Positions 49,631 through 61,775 of a stretch of 64,000 nt of DNA are shown here, piece after piece. The notes beneath the pieces were generated by a model, which searched no databases, was not told the origin of the DNA, and saw nothing but the letters and a program-made list of their open reading frames with translations. This DNA comes from Bathymodiolus brooksi (taxonomy: Eukaryota; Mollusca; Bivalvia; Mytilida; Modiolidae): NCBI GenBank assembly GCA_963680875.1, contig OY804578.1, positions 1,922,001 through 1,986,000 on the forward strand, in the 5' to 3' direction. The position numbers and the translations under genes were made by a program. Position 1 is the first letter of the stretch, and every line of letters begins with the position of its first letter.

Positions 49631-52588
49631 TGTTTGTATTGATAAATAGATCTATAGTTTTCTGTGTAGTGTTTTGTACTGATATATAGATCTTTAGTTT
49701 TCTGTGTAGTGTTTTGTATTGATATATAGATCTTTAGTTTTCTGTGTAGTGTGTTGTATTGATATATAGGTCTTTAGTTTTCTGTGTAGTGTTTTGTATT
49801 GATATATAGATCTTTAGTTTTCTGTGTAGTGTTTTGTACTGATATATAGATCTTTAGTTTTCTATGTAGTGTTTAGTATTGATATATAGATCTTTGGTTT
49901 TCTATGTAGTGTTTTGTATTGATATATAGATCTTTGGTTTTCTGTTTATTGTTTTGTATTGATATATAGATCTTTAGTTTTCTATGTAGTGTTTTGTATT
50001 GATATATAGATCTTTAGTTTTCTTTGTGTTGTTTTGTATTGATATATAGATCTTTAGTTTTCTGTGTAGTGTTTTGTATTGATATATAGATCTTTAGTTT
50101 TCTGTGTAGTGTTTTGTACTGATATATAGATCTTTAGTTTTCTGTGTAGTGTTTTGTATTGATATATAGATCTTTAGTTTTCTGTGTAGTGTGTTGTATT
50201 AATATATAGGTCTTTAGTTTTCTGTGTAGTGTTTTGTATTGATATATAGATCTTTAGTTTTCTGTGTAGTGTTTTGTACTGATATATAGATCTTTAGTTT
50301 TCTATGTAGTGTTTAGTATTGATATATAGATCTTTGGTTTTCTATGTAGTGTTTTGTATTGATATATAGATCTTTAGTTTTCTGTGTAGTGTTTTGTATT
50401 GATATATAGATCTTTAGTTTTCTGTGTAGTGTTTTGTACTGATATATAGATCTTTAGTTTTCTATGTAGTGTTTAGTATTGATATATAGATCTTTAGTTT
50501 TCTATGTAGTGTTTTGTATTGATATATAGATCTTTAGTTTTCTGTGTAGTGTTTAGTATTGATATATAGATCTTTGGTTTTCTATGTAGTGTTTTGTATT
50601 GATATATAGATCTTTGGTTTTCTGTTTATTGTTTTGTATTGATATATAGATCTTTAGTTTTCTATGTAGTGTTTTGTATTGATATATAGATCTTTAGTTT
50701 TCTTTGTGTTGTTTTGTATTGATATATAGATCTTTAGTTTTCTGTGTAGTGTTTTGTATTGATATATAGATCTTTAGTTTTCTGTGTAGTGTTTTGTACT
50801 GATATATAGATCTTTAGTTTTCTGTGTAGTGTTTTGTATTGATATATAGATCTTTAGTTTTCTGTGTAGTGTGTTGTATTAATATATAGGTCTTTAGTTT
50901 TCTGTGTAGTGTTTTGTATTGATATATAGATCTTTAGTTTTCTGTGTAGTGTTTTGTACTGATATATAGATCTTTAGTTTTCTATGTAGTGTTTAGTATT
51001 GATATATAGATCTTTGGTTTTCTATGTAGTGTTTTGTATTGATATATAGATCTTTAGTTTTCTGTGTAGTGTTTTGTATTGATATATAGATCTTTAGTTT
51101 TCTGTGTAGTGTTTTGTACTGATATATAGATCTTTAGTTTTCTATGTAGTGTTTAGTATTGATATATAGATCTTTAGTTTTCTATGTAGTGTTTTGTATT
51201 GATATATAGATCTTTAGTTTTCTATGTAGTTTTTTGTATTGATATATAGATCTTTAGTTTTCTATGTAGTGTTTTGTATTGATATATAGATCTTTAGTTT
51301 TCTGTTTATTGTTTTGTATTGATATATAGATCTTTAGTTTTCTATGTAGTGTTTTGTATTGATATATAGATCTTTAGTATTCTGTGTTGTGTTTTGTATT
51401 GATATATAGGTCTTTAGTTTTCTGTGTAGTGTTTTGTATTGATATATAGATCTTTAGTTTTCTGTGTAGTGTTTTGTACTGATATATAGATCTTTAGTTT
51501 TCTGTGTAGTGTTTTGTATTGATATATAGATTTTTAGTTCTCAGTGTAGTGTTTTGTATTGATAAATAGATCTTTAGTTTTCTGTGTAGTGTTTTGTATT
51601 GATATATAGATCTTTAGTTTTCTATGTAGTGTTTTGTATTGATATATAGATCTTTAGTTTTCTGTGTAGTGTTTTGTATTGATATATAGATTTTTAGTTC
51701 TCAGTGTAGTGTTTTGTATTGATAAATAGATCTTTAGTTTTCTGTGTAGTGTTTTGTATTGATATATAGATCTTTAGTTTTCTGTGTAGTGTTTTGTATT
51801 GATATATAGATCTTTAGTTTTCTGTGTAATGTTTTGTATTGATATATAGATCTTTAGTTTTCTATGTAGTGTTTTGTATTGATATATACATCTTTAGTTT
51901 TCTATGTAGTGTTTTGTATTGATATATAGATCTTTAGTTTTCTATGTAGTATTTTGTATTGATATATAGATCTTTAGTTTTCTGTGTAGTGTTTTGTATT
52001 GATATATAGATCTTTAGTTTTCTATGTAGTGTTTTGTATTGATATATAAATCTTTAGTTTTCTATGTAGTGTTTTGTATTGATATATAGATCTTTAGTTT
52101 TCTGTGTAGTGTTTTGTATTGATATATAGATCTTTAGTTTTCTGTGTAGTGTTTTGTATTGATATATAGATCTTTAGTTTTCTGTGTAGTGTTTAGTATT
52201 GATATATAGGTCTTTAGTTTTCTGTGTAGTGTTTGTATTGATAAATAGATCTTTAGTTTTCTGTGTAGTGTTTTGTACTGATATATAGATCTTTAGTTTT
52301 CTGTGTAGTGTTTTGTATTGATATATAGATCTTTAGTTTTCTGTGTAGTGTGTTGTATTGATATATAGGTCTTTAGTTTTCTGTGTAGTGTTTTGTATTG
52401 ATATATAGATCTTTAGTTTTCTGTGTAGTGTTTTGTATTGATATATAGATCTTTAGTTTTCTGTGTAGTGTTTTGTATTGATATATAGATCTTTAGTTTT
52501 CTGTGTAGTGTTTTGTATTGATATATAGATCTTTAGTTTTCTGTGTAGTGTTTAGTATTGATATATAGGTCTTTAGTTTTCTGTGTAG
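49631..52588. repeat. HOR family D unit, copy 1 (2,958 bp)
   Basis: The unit opens with a 39-mer carrying GATAAATAGATCTATAG and is repeated at +2,958 bp. Matching sites are the 39-mer 49,631/52,589, TGTGTTGTATTG 49,750/52,708, TGTTTAGT with CTTTGG 49,870/52,828 and TGTGTTGTATTAA 50,190/53,148. This copy additionally holds a 680-bp tandem duplication that the next copy lacks, after which the offset drops to 2,278-2,318 bp. A further 39-mer at 52,230 begins a short reiteration just before the next copy. Confidence 0.85.
49870..51229. repeat. 680-bp tandem duplication in family D
   Basis: Seventeen monomers, 49,870-50,549, are repeated as 50,550-51,229. Pairs at +680 are TGTTTAGT with CTTTGG 49,870/50,550, TGTGTTGTATTAA 50,190/50,870, TGTTTAGT 50,310/50,990 and 50,470/51,150. 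Both copies share a doubled CTTTGG followed by GTTTATTG. Only one copy exists in the aligned unit at 52,589, so the duplication is probably recent. Confidence 0.88.
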
Positions 52589-55545
52589 TGTTTGTATTGA
52601 TAAATAGATCTATAGTTTTCTGTGTAGTGTTTTGTACTGATATATAGATCTTTAGTTTTCTGTGTAGTGTTTTGTATTGATATATAGATCTTTAGTTTTC
52701 TGTGTAGTGTGTTGTATTGATATATAGGTCTTTAGTTTTCTGTGCAGTGTTTTGTATTGATATATAGATCTTTAGTTTTCTGTGTAGTGTTTTGTACTGA
52801 TATATAGATCTTTAGTTTTCTATGTAGTGTTTAGTATTGATATATAGATCTTTGGTTTTCTATGTAGTGTTTTGTATTGATATATAGATCTTTAGTTTTC
52901 TGTTTATTGTTTTGTATTGATATATAGATCTTTAGTTTTCTATGTAGTGTTTTGTATTGATATATAGATCTTTAGTTTTCTTTGTGTTGTTTTGTATTGA
53001 TATATAGATCTTTAGTTTTCTGTGTAGTGTTTTGTATTGATATATAGATCTTTAGTTTTCTGTGTAGTGTTTTGTACTGATATATAGATCTTTAGTTTTC
53101 TGTGTAGTGTTTTGTATTGATATATAGATCTTTAGTTTTCTGTGTAGTGTGTTGTATTAATATATAGGTCTTTAGTTTTCTGTGTAGTGTTTTGTATTGA
53201 TATATAGATCTTTAGTTTTCTGTGTAGTGTTTTGTACTGATATATAGATCTTTAGTTTTCTATGTAGTGTTTAGTATTGATATATAGATCTTTGGTTTTC
53301 TATGTAGTGTTTTGTATTGATATATAGATCTTTAGTTTTCTGTGTAGTGTTTTGTATTGATATATAGATCTTTAGTTTTCTGTGTAGTGTTTTGTACTGA
53401 TATATAGATCTTTAGTTTTCTATGTAGTGTTTAGTATTGATATATAGATCTTTAGTTTTCTATGTAGTGTTTTGTATTGATATATAGATCTTTAGTTTTC
53501 TGTGTAGTGTTTTGTATTGATATATAGATTTTTAGTTTTCTATGTAGTTTTTTGTATTGATATATAGATCTTTAGTTTTCTATGTAGTGTTTTGTATTGA
53601 TATATAGATCTTTAGTTTTCTGTTTATTGTTTTGTATTGATATATAGATCTTTAGTTTTCTATGTAGTGTTTTGTATTGATATATAGATCTTTAGTATTC
53701 TGTGTTGTGTTTTGTATTGATATATAGGTCTTTAGTTTTCTGTGTAGTGTTTTGTATTGATATATAGATCTTTAGTTTTCTGTGTAGTGTTTTGTACTGA
53801 TATATAGATCTTTAGTTTTCTGTGTAGTGTTTTGTATTGATATATAGATTTTTAGTTCTCAGTGTAGTGTTTTGTATTGATAAATAGATCTTTAGTTTTC
53901 TGTGTAGTGTTTTGTATTGATATATAGATCTTTAGTTTTCTGTGTAGTGTTTTGTATTGATATATAGATGTTTAGTTCTCAGTGTAGTGTTTTGTATTGA
54001 TAAATAGATCTTTAGTTTTCTGTGTAGTGTTTTGTATTGATATATAGATCTTTAGTTTTCTGTGTAGTGTTTTGTATTGATATATAGATCTTTAGTTTTC
54101 TGTGTAATGTTTTGTATTGATATATAGATCTTTAGTTTTCTATGTAGTGTTTTGTATTGATATATAAATCTTCAGTTTTCTATGTAGTGTTTTGTATTGA
54201 TATATAAATCTTTAGTTTTCTATGTAGTGTTTTGTATTGATATATAGATCTTTAGTTTTCTGTGTAGTGTTTTGTATTGATATATAGATCTTTAGTTTTC
54301 TGTGTAGTGTTTTGTATTGATATATAGATCTTTAGTTTTCTGTGTAGTGTTTTGTATTGATATATAGATCTTTAGTTTTCTGTGTAGTGTTTTGTATTGA
54401 TATATAGATCTTTAGTTTTCTGTGTAGTGTTTAGTATTGATATATAGGTCTTTAGTTTTCTGTGTAGTGTTTGTATTGATAAATAGATCTTTAGTTTTCT
54501 GTGTAGTGTTTTGTACTGATATATAGATCTTTAGTTTTCTGTGTAGTGTTTTGTATTGATATATAGATCTTTAGTTTTCTGTGTAGTGTGTTGTATTGAT
54601 ATATAGGTCTTTAGTTTTCTGTGTAGTGTTTTGTATTGATATATAGATCTTTAGTTTTCTGTGTAGTGTTTTGTACTGATATATAGATCTTTAGTTTTCT
54701 ATGTAGTGTTTAGTATTGATATATAGATCTTTGGTTTTCTATGTAGTGTTTTGTATTGATATATAGATCTTTAGTTTTCTGTGTAGTGTTTTGTATTGAT
54801 ATATAGATCTTTAGTTTTCTGTGTAGTGTTTTGTACTGATATATAGATCTTTAGTTTTCTATGTAGTGTTTAGTATTGATATATAGATCTTTAGTTTTCT
54901 ATGTAGTGTTTTCTATTGATATATAGATCTTTAGTTTTCTGTGTAGTGTTTTGTATTGATATATAGATTTTTAGTTTTCTATGTAGTTTTTTGTATTGAT
55001 ATATAGATCTTTAGTTTTCTATGTAGTGTTTGTATTGATAAATAGATCTTTAGTTTTCTGTGTAGTGTTTTGTACTGATATATAGATCTTTAGTTTTCTG
55101 TGTAGTGTTCTGTATTGATATATAGATCTTTAGTTTTCTGTGTAGTGTGTTGTATTGATATATAGGTCTTTAGTTTTCTGTGTAGTGTTTTGTATTGATA
55201 TATAGATCTTTAGTTTTCTGTGTAGTGTTTTGTACTGATATATAGATCTTTAGTTTTCTATGTAGTGTTTAGTATTGATATATAGATCTTTGGTTTTCTA
55301 TGTAGTGTTTTGTATTGATATATAGATCTTTAGTTTTCTGTGTAGTGTTTTGTATTGATATATAGATCTTTAGTTTTCTGTGTAGTGTTTTGTACTGATA
55401 TATAGATCTTTAGTTTTCTATGTAGTGTTTAGTATTGATATATAGATCTTTAGTTTTCTATGTAGTGTTTTGTATTGATATATAGATCTTTAGTTTTCTG
55501 TGTAGTGTTTAGTATTGATATATAGGTCTTTAGTTTTCTGTGTAG
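52589..55545. repeat. HOR family D unit, copy 2
   Basis: This is the second copy of the 2.96-kb unit. The next unit starts 2,957 bp later: 39-mer 52,589/55,546, GATCTATAG 52,607/55,564 and TGTGCAGTG at 52,744/55,701 (reference base C-1). It also contains the GATGTTTAG monomer at 53,967, repeated at 56,643 (+2,676) and 59,081 (+2,438), and CTTCAG at 54,168/56,844/59,281. Its right half holds the first pair of 559-bp repeats. The overlapping spacings mean successive duplications of different size used overlapping stretches. Confidence 0.84.
54468..55545. repeat. 559-bp tandem repeat pair, first occurrence
   Basis: Fourteen monomers minus one base are repeated, starting at 39-mers 54,468 and 55,027. 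Both copies contain, in order, TACTG, TGTGTTG with GGTC, TACTG, TGTTTAGT with CTTTGG, TACTG, TGTTTAGT and, in the first, GATTTTTAG. The second copy carries TGTTCTGTATT at 55,106, a private mark that is copied to 57,902 and 60,339. The pair recurs at +2,796 (57,264) and then +2,437 (59,701). Confidence 0.87.
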
Positions 55546-56109
55546 TGTTTGTATTGATAAATAGATCTATAGTTTTCTGTGTAGTGTTTTGTACTGATAT
55601 ATAGATCTTTAGTTTTCTGTGTAGTGTTTTGTATTGATATATAGATCTTTAGTTTTCTGTGTAGTGTGTTGTATTGATATATAGGTCTTTAGTTTTCTGT
55701 GCAGTGTTTAGTATTGATATATAGATCTTTAGTTTTCTGTGTAGTGTTTTGTACTGATATATAGATCTTTAGTTTTCTGTGTAGTGTTTTGTATTGATAT
55801 ATAGATCTTTAGTTTTCTGTGTAGTGTTTTGTACTGATATATAGATCTTTAGTTTTCTATGTAGTGTTTAGTATTGATATATAGATCTTTAGTTTTCTAT
55901 GTAGTGTTTTGTATTGATATATAGATCTTTAGTTTTCTGTGTAGTGTTTAGTATTGATATATAGGTCTTTAGTTTTCTGTGTAGTGTTTGTATTGATAAA
56001 TAGATCTATAGTTTTCTGTGTAGTGTTTTGTACTGATATATAGATCTTTAGTTTTCTGTGTAGTGTTTTGTATTGATATATAGATCTTTAGTTTTCTGTG
56101 TAGTGTGTT
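55546..56109. repeat. Short reiterated family D segment
   Basis: Two 39-mers with GATAAATAGATCTATAG, at 55,546 and 55,985, lie 439 bp apart (11 monomers minus one base), each followed by TACTG and TGTGTTGTATTG. The first copy has TGTGCAGTGTTTAG near 55,700. The segment links the second 2.96-kb unit to the 2,437-bp tandem units. Confidence 0.76.
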
Positions 56110-58400
56110 GTATTGATATATAGATCTTTAGTTTTCTGTGTAGTGTTTTGTATTGATATATAGATTTTTAGTTTTCTATGTAGTTTTTTGTATTGATATA
56201 TAGATCTTTAGTTTTCTATGTAGTGTTTTGTATTGATATATAGATCTTTAGTTTTCTGTTTATTGTTTTGTATTGATATATAGATCTTTAGTTTTCTATG
56301 TAGTGTTTTGTATTGATATATAGATCTTTAGTATTCTGTGTTGTGTTTTGTATTGATATATAGGTCTTTAGTTTTCTGTGTAGTGTTTTGTATTGATATA
56401 TAGATCTTTAGTTTTCTGTGTAGTGTTTTGTACTGATATATAGATCTTTAGTTTTCTGTGTAGTGTTTTGTATTGATATATAGATTTTTAGTTCTCAGTG
56501 TAGTGTTTTGTATTGATAAATAGATCTTTAGTTTTCTGTGTAGTGTTTTGTATTGATATATAGATCTTTAGTTTTCTATGTAGTGTTTTGTATTGATATA
56601 TAGATCTTTAGTTTTCTGTGTAGTGTTTTGTATTGATATATAGATGTTTAGTTCTCAGTGTAGTGTTTTGTATTGATAAATAGATCTTTAGTTTTCTGTG
56701 TAGTGTTTTGTATTGATATATAGATCTTTAGTTTTCTGTGTAGTGTTTTGTATTGATATATAGATCTTTAGTTTTCTGTGTAATGTTTTGTATTGATATA
56801 TAGATCTTTAGTTTTCTATGTAGTGTTTTGTATTGATATATAAATCTTCAGTTTTCTATGTAGTGTTTTGTATTGATATATAGATCTTTAGTTTTCTATG
56901 TAGTATTTTGTATTGATATATAGATCTTTAGTTTTCTGTGTAGTGTTTTATATTGATATATAGATCTTTAGTTTTCTATGTAGTGTTTTGTATTGATATA
57001 TAAATCTTTAGTTTTCTATGTAGTGTTTTGTATTGATATATAGATCTTTAGTTTTCTGTGTAGTGTTTTGTATTGATATATAGATCTTTAGTTTTCTGTG
57101 TAGTGTTTTGTATTGATATATAGATCTTTAGTTTTCTGTGTAGTGTTTTGTATTGATATATAGATCTTTAGTTTTCTGTGTAGTGTTTTGTATTGATATA
57201 TAGATCTTTAGTTTTCTGTGTAGTGTTTAGTATTGATATATAGGTCTTTAGTTTTCTGTGTAGTGTTTGTATTGATAAATAGATCTTTAGTTTTCTGTGT
57301 AGTGTTTTGTACTGATATATAGATCTTTAGTTTTCTGTGTAGTGTTTTGTATTGATATATAGATCTTTAGTTTTCTGTGTAGTGTGTTGTATTGATATAT
57401 AGGTCTTTAGTTTTCTGTGTAGTGTTTTGTATTGATATATAGATCTTTAGTTTTCTGTGTAGTGTTTTGTACTGATATATAGATCTTTAGTTTTCTATGT
57501 AGTGTTTAGTATTGATATATAGATCTTTGGTTTTCTATGTAGTGTTTTGTATTGATATATAGATCTTTAGTTTTCTGTGTAGTGTTTTGTATTGATATAT
57601 AGATCTTTAGTTTTCTGTGTAGTGTTTTGTACTGATATATAGATCTTTAGTTTTCTATGTAGTGTTTAGTATTGATATATAGATCTTTAGTTTTCTATGT
57701 AGTGTTTTGTATTGATATATAGATCTTTAGTTTTCTGTGTAGTGTTTTGTATTGATATATAGATTTTTAGTTTTCTATGTAGTTTTTTGTATTGATATAT
57801 AGATCTTTAGTTTTCTATGTAGTGTTTGTATTGATAAATAGATCTTTAGTTTTCTGTGTAGTGTTTTGTACTGATATATAGATCTTTAGTTTTCTGTGTA
57901 GTGTTCTGTATTGATATATAGATCTTTAGTTTTCTGTGTAGTGTGTTGTATTGATATATAGGTCTTTAGTTTTCTGTGTAGTGTTTTGTATTGATATATA
58001 GATCTTTAGTTTTCTGTGTAGTGTTTTGTACTGATATATAGATCTTTAGTTTTCTATGTAGTGTTTAGTATTGATATATAGATCTTTGGTTTTCTATGTA
58101 GTGTTTTGTATTGATATATAGATCTTTAGTTTTCTGTGTAGTGTTTTGTATTGATATATAGATCTTTAGTTTTCTGTGTAGTGTTTTGTACTGATATATA
58201 GATCTTTAGTTTTCTATGTAGTGTTTAGTATTGATATATAGATCTTTAGTTTTCTATGTAGTGTTTTGTATTGATATATAGATCTTTAGTTTTCTGTGTA
58301 GTGTTTTGTATTGATATATAGATTTTTAGTTTTCTATGTAGTTTTTGTATTGATATATAGATCTTTAGTTTTCTATGTAGTGTTTTGTATTGATATATAG
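56110..58400. repeat. HOR family D long unit, copy 1 (2,437/2,438 bp)
   Basis: The unit recurs immediately to its right at offset 2,438, dropping to 2,437 after a one-base loss near 59,281. Pairs are GATTTTTAG 56,163/58,601, GATGTTTAG 56,643/59,081, CTTCAG 56,844/59,281, TGTTTTATATT 56,944/59,381, 39-mers 57,264/59,701 and 57,823/60,260, TGTTCTG 57,902/60,339 and GTTTTTGTATT 58,341/60,778. It contains the second pair of 559-bp repeats (57,264 and 57,823). The match ends near 58,400, where this copy goes on to TGTTTTCTATT (58,421) and the partner to TGCTTTG. Confidence 0.89.
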
Positions 58401-58547
58401 ATCTTTAGTTTTCTGTGTAGTGTTTTCTATTGATATATAGATTTTTAGTTTTCTATGTAGTTTTTTGTATTGATATATAGATCTTTAGTTTTCTATGTAG
58501 TGTTTTGTATTGATATATAGATCTTTATGTTTTCTGTTTAATGTTTT
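58401..58547. repeat. Linker monomers with an isolated CTTTATG 41-mer
   Basis: Between the two 2.44-kb units lie a few monomers with TGTTTTCTATT and GATTTTTAG, then the 41-mer with CTTTATG and GTTTAATG at 58,501. That 41-mer is otherwise found only left of 46,000, in families A to C. Its presence here suggests an exchange or conversion from another part of the array, or a relic older than family D. Confidence 0.72.
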
Positions 58548-60837
58548 GTATTGATATATAGATCTTTAGTTTTCTGTGTAGTGTTTTGTATTGATATATA
58601 GATTTTTAGTTTTCTATGTAGTTTTTTGTATTGATATATAGATCTTTAGTTTTCTATGTAGTGTTTTGTATTGATATATAGATCTTTAGTTTTCTGTTTA
58701 TTGTTTTGTATTGATATATAGATCTTTAGTTTTCTATGTAGTGTTTTGTATTGATATATAGATCTTTAGTATTCTGTGTTGTGTTTTGTATTGATATATA
58801 GGTCTTTAGTTTTCTGTGTAGTGTTTTGTATTGATATATAGATCTTTAGTTTTCTGTGTAGTGTTTTGTACTGATATATAGATCTTTAGTTTTCTGTGTA
58901 GTGTTTTGTATTGATATATAGATTTTTAGTTCTCAGTGTAGTGTTTTGTATTGATAAATAGATCTTTAGTTTTCTGTGTAGTGTTTTGTATTGATATATA
59001 GATCTTTAGTTTTCTATGTAGTGTTTTGTATTGATATATAGATCTTTAGTTTTCTGTGTAGTGTTTTGTATTGATATATAGATGTTTAGTTCTCAGTGTA
59101 GTGTTTTGTATTGATAAATAGATCTTTAGTTTTCTGTGTAGTGTTTTGTATTGATATATAGATCTTTAGTTTTCTGTGTAGTGTTTTGTATTGATATATA
59201 GATCTTTAGTTTTCTGTGTAATGTTTTGTATTGATATATAGATCTTTAGTTTTCTATGTAGTGTTTTGTATTGATATATAATCTTCAGTTTTCTATGTAG
59301 TGTTTTGTATTGATATATAGATCTTTAGTTTTCTATGTAGTATTTTGTATTGATATATAGATCTTTAGTTTTCTGTGTAGTGTTTTATATTGATATATAG
59401 ATCTTTAGTTTTCTATGTAGTGTTTTGTATTGATATATAAATCTTTAGTTTTCTATGTAGTGTTTTGTATTGATATATAGATCTTTAGTTTTCTGTGTAG
59501 TGTTTTGTATTGATATATAGATCTTTAGTTTTCTGTGTAGTGTTTTGTATTGATATATAGATCTTTAGTTTTCTGTGTAGTGTTTTGTATTGATATATAG
59601 ATCTTTAGTTTTCTGTGTAGTGTTTTGTATTGATATATAGATCTTTAGTTTTCTGTGTAGTGTTTAGTATTGATATATAGGTCTTTAGTTTTCTGTGTAG
59701 TGTTTGTATTGATAAATAGATCTTTAGTTTTCTGTGTAGTGTTTTGTACTGATATATAGATCTTTAGTTTTCTGTGTAGTGTTTTGTATTGATATATAGA
59801 TCTTTAGTTTTCTGTGTAGTGTGTTGTATTGATATATAGGTCTTTAGTTTTCTGTGTAGTGTTTTGTATTGATATATAGATCTTTAGTTTTCTGTGTAGT
59901 GTTTTGTACTGATATATAGATCTTTAGTTTTCTATGTAGTGTTTAGTATTGATATATAGATCTTTGGTTTTCTATGTAGTGTTTTGTATTGATATATAGA
60001 TCTTTAGTTTTCTGTGTAGTGTTTTGTATTGATATATAGATCTTTAGTTTTCTGTGTAGTGTTTTGTACTGATATATAGATCTTTAGTTTTCTATGTAGT
60101 GTTTAGTATTGATATATAGATCTTTAGTTTTCTATGTAGTGTTTTGTATTGATATATAGATCTTTAGTTTTCTGTGTAGTGTTTTGTATTGATATATAGA
60201 TTTTTAGTTTTCTATGTAGTTTTTTGTATTGATATATAGATCTTTAGTTTTCTATGTAGTGTTTGTATTGATAAATAGATCTTTAGTTTTCTGTGTAGTG
60301 TTTTGTACTGATATATAGATCTTTAGTTTTCTGTGTAGTGTTCTGTATTGATATATAGATCTTTAGTTTTCTGTGTAGTGTGTTGTATTGATATATAGGT
60401 CTTTAGTTTTCTGTGTAGTGTTTTGTATTGATATATAGATCTTTAGTTTTCTGTGTAGTGTTTTGTACTGATATATAGATCTTTAGTTTTCTATGTAGTG
60501 TTTAGTATTGATATATAGATCTTTGGTTTTCTATGTAGTGTTTTGTATTGATATATAGATCTTTAGTTTTCTGTGTAGTGTTTTGTATTGATATATAGAT
60601 CTTTAGTTTTCTGTGTAGTGTTTTGTACTGATATATAGATCTTTAGTTTTCTATGTAGTGTTTAGTATTGATATATAGATCTTTAGTTTTCTATGTAGTG
60701 TTTTGTATTGATATATAGATCTTTAGTTTTCTGTGTAGTGTTTTGTATTGATATATAGATTTTTAGTTTTCTATGTAGTTTTTGTATTGATATATAGATC
60801 TTTAGTTTTCTATGTAGTGCTTTGTATTGATATATAG
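58548..60837. repeat. HOR family D long unit, copy 2
   Basis: This is a near-identical copy of 56,110-58,400. Its one clear private change is the 39-mer at 59,262, where TATATAAATCTTCAG has become TATATAATCTTCAG. It holds the third pair of 559-bp repeats (59,701 and 60,260), including TGTTCTG at 60,339. Its tail is the start of a 758-bp tandem duplication. Confidence 0.88.
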
Positions 60838-61775
60838 ATCTTTAGTTTTCTGTTTAATGTTTTGTATTGATATATAGATCTTTAGTTTTCTATGTAGTGT
60901 TTTGTATTGATATATAGATCTTTAGTTTTCTGTGTAGTGTTTTGTATTGATATATAGATTTTTAGTTTTCTATGTAGTTTTTTGTATTGATATATAGATC
61001 TTTAGTTTTCTATGTAGTGTTTGTATTGATAAATAGATCTTTAGTTTTCTGTGTAGTGTTTTGTACTGATATATAGATCTTTAGTTTTCTGTGTAGTGTT
61101 TTGTATTGATATATAGATCTTTAGTTTTCTGTGTAGTGTGTTGTATTGATATATAGGTCTTTAGTTTTCTGTGTAGTGTTTTGTATTGATATATAGATCT
61201 TTAGTTTTCTGTGTAGTGTTTTGTACTGATATATAGATCTTTAGTTTTCTATGTAGTGTTTAGTATTGATATATAGATCTTTGGTTTTCTATGTAGTGTT
61301 TTGTATTGATATATAGATCTTTAGTTTTCTGTGTAGTGTTTTGTATTGATATATAGATCTTTAGTTTTCTGTGTAGTGTTTTGTACTGATATATAGATCT
61401 TTAGTTTTCTATGTAGTGTTTAGTATTGATATATAGATCTTTAGTTTTCTATGTAGTGTTTTGTATTGATATATAGATCTTTAGTTTTCTGTGTAGTGTT
61501 TTGTATTGATATATAGATTTTTAGTTTTCTATGTAGTTTTTGTATTGATATATAGATCTTTAGTTTTCTATGTAGTGCTTTGTATTGATATATAGATCTT
61601 TAGTTTTCTGTTTAATGTTTTGTATTGATATATAGATCTTTAGTTTTCTATGTAGTGTTTTGTATTGATATATAGATCTTTAGTTTTCTGTGTAGTGTTT
61701 TGTATTGATATATAGATTTTTGGTTTTCTATTTAGTTTTTTGTATTGATATATAGATCTTTAGTTTTCTATGTAG
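60260..61775. repeat. 758-bp tandem duplication
   Basis: Nineteen monomers minus two bases, 60,260-61,017, are repeated as 61,018-61,775. Pairs at +758 are the 39-mers 60,260/61,018 and 60,779/61,537 and TGCTTTG 60,818/61,576. The second copy lacks the TGTTCTG change (TGTTTTG at 61,097). Near 61,715-61,740 the second copy degenerates (GATTTTTGG, TTCTATTTAG), marking the end of the regular HOR region. Confidence 0.85.
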
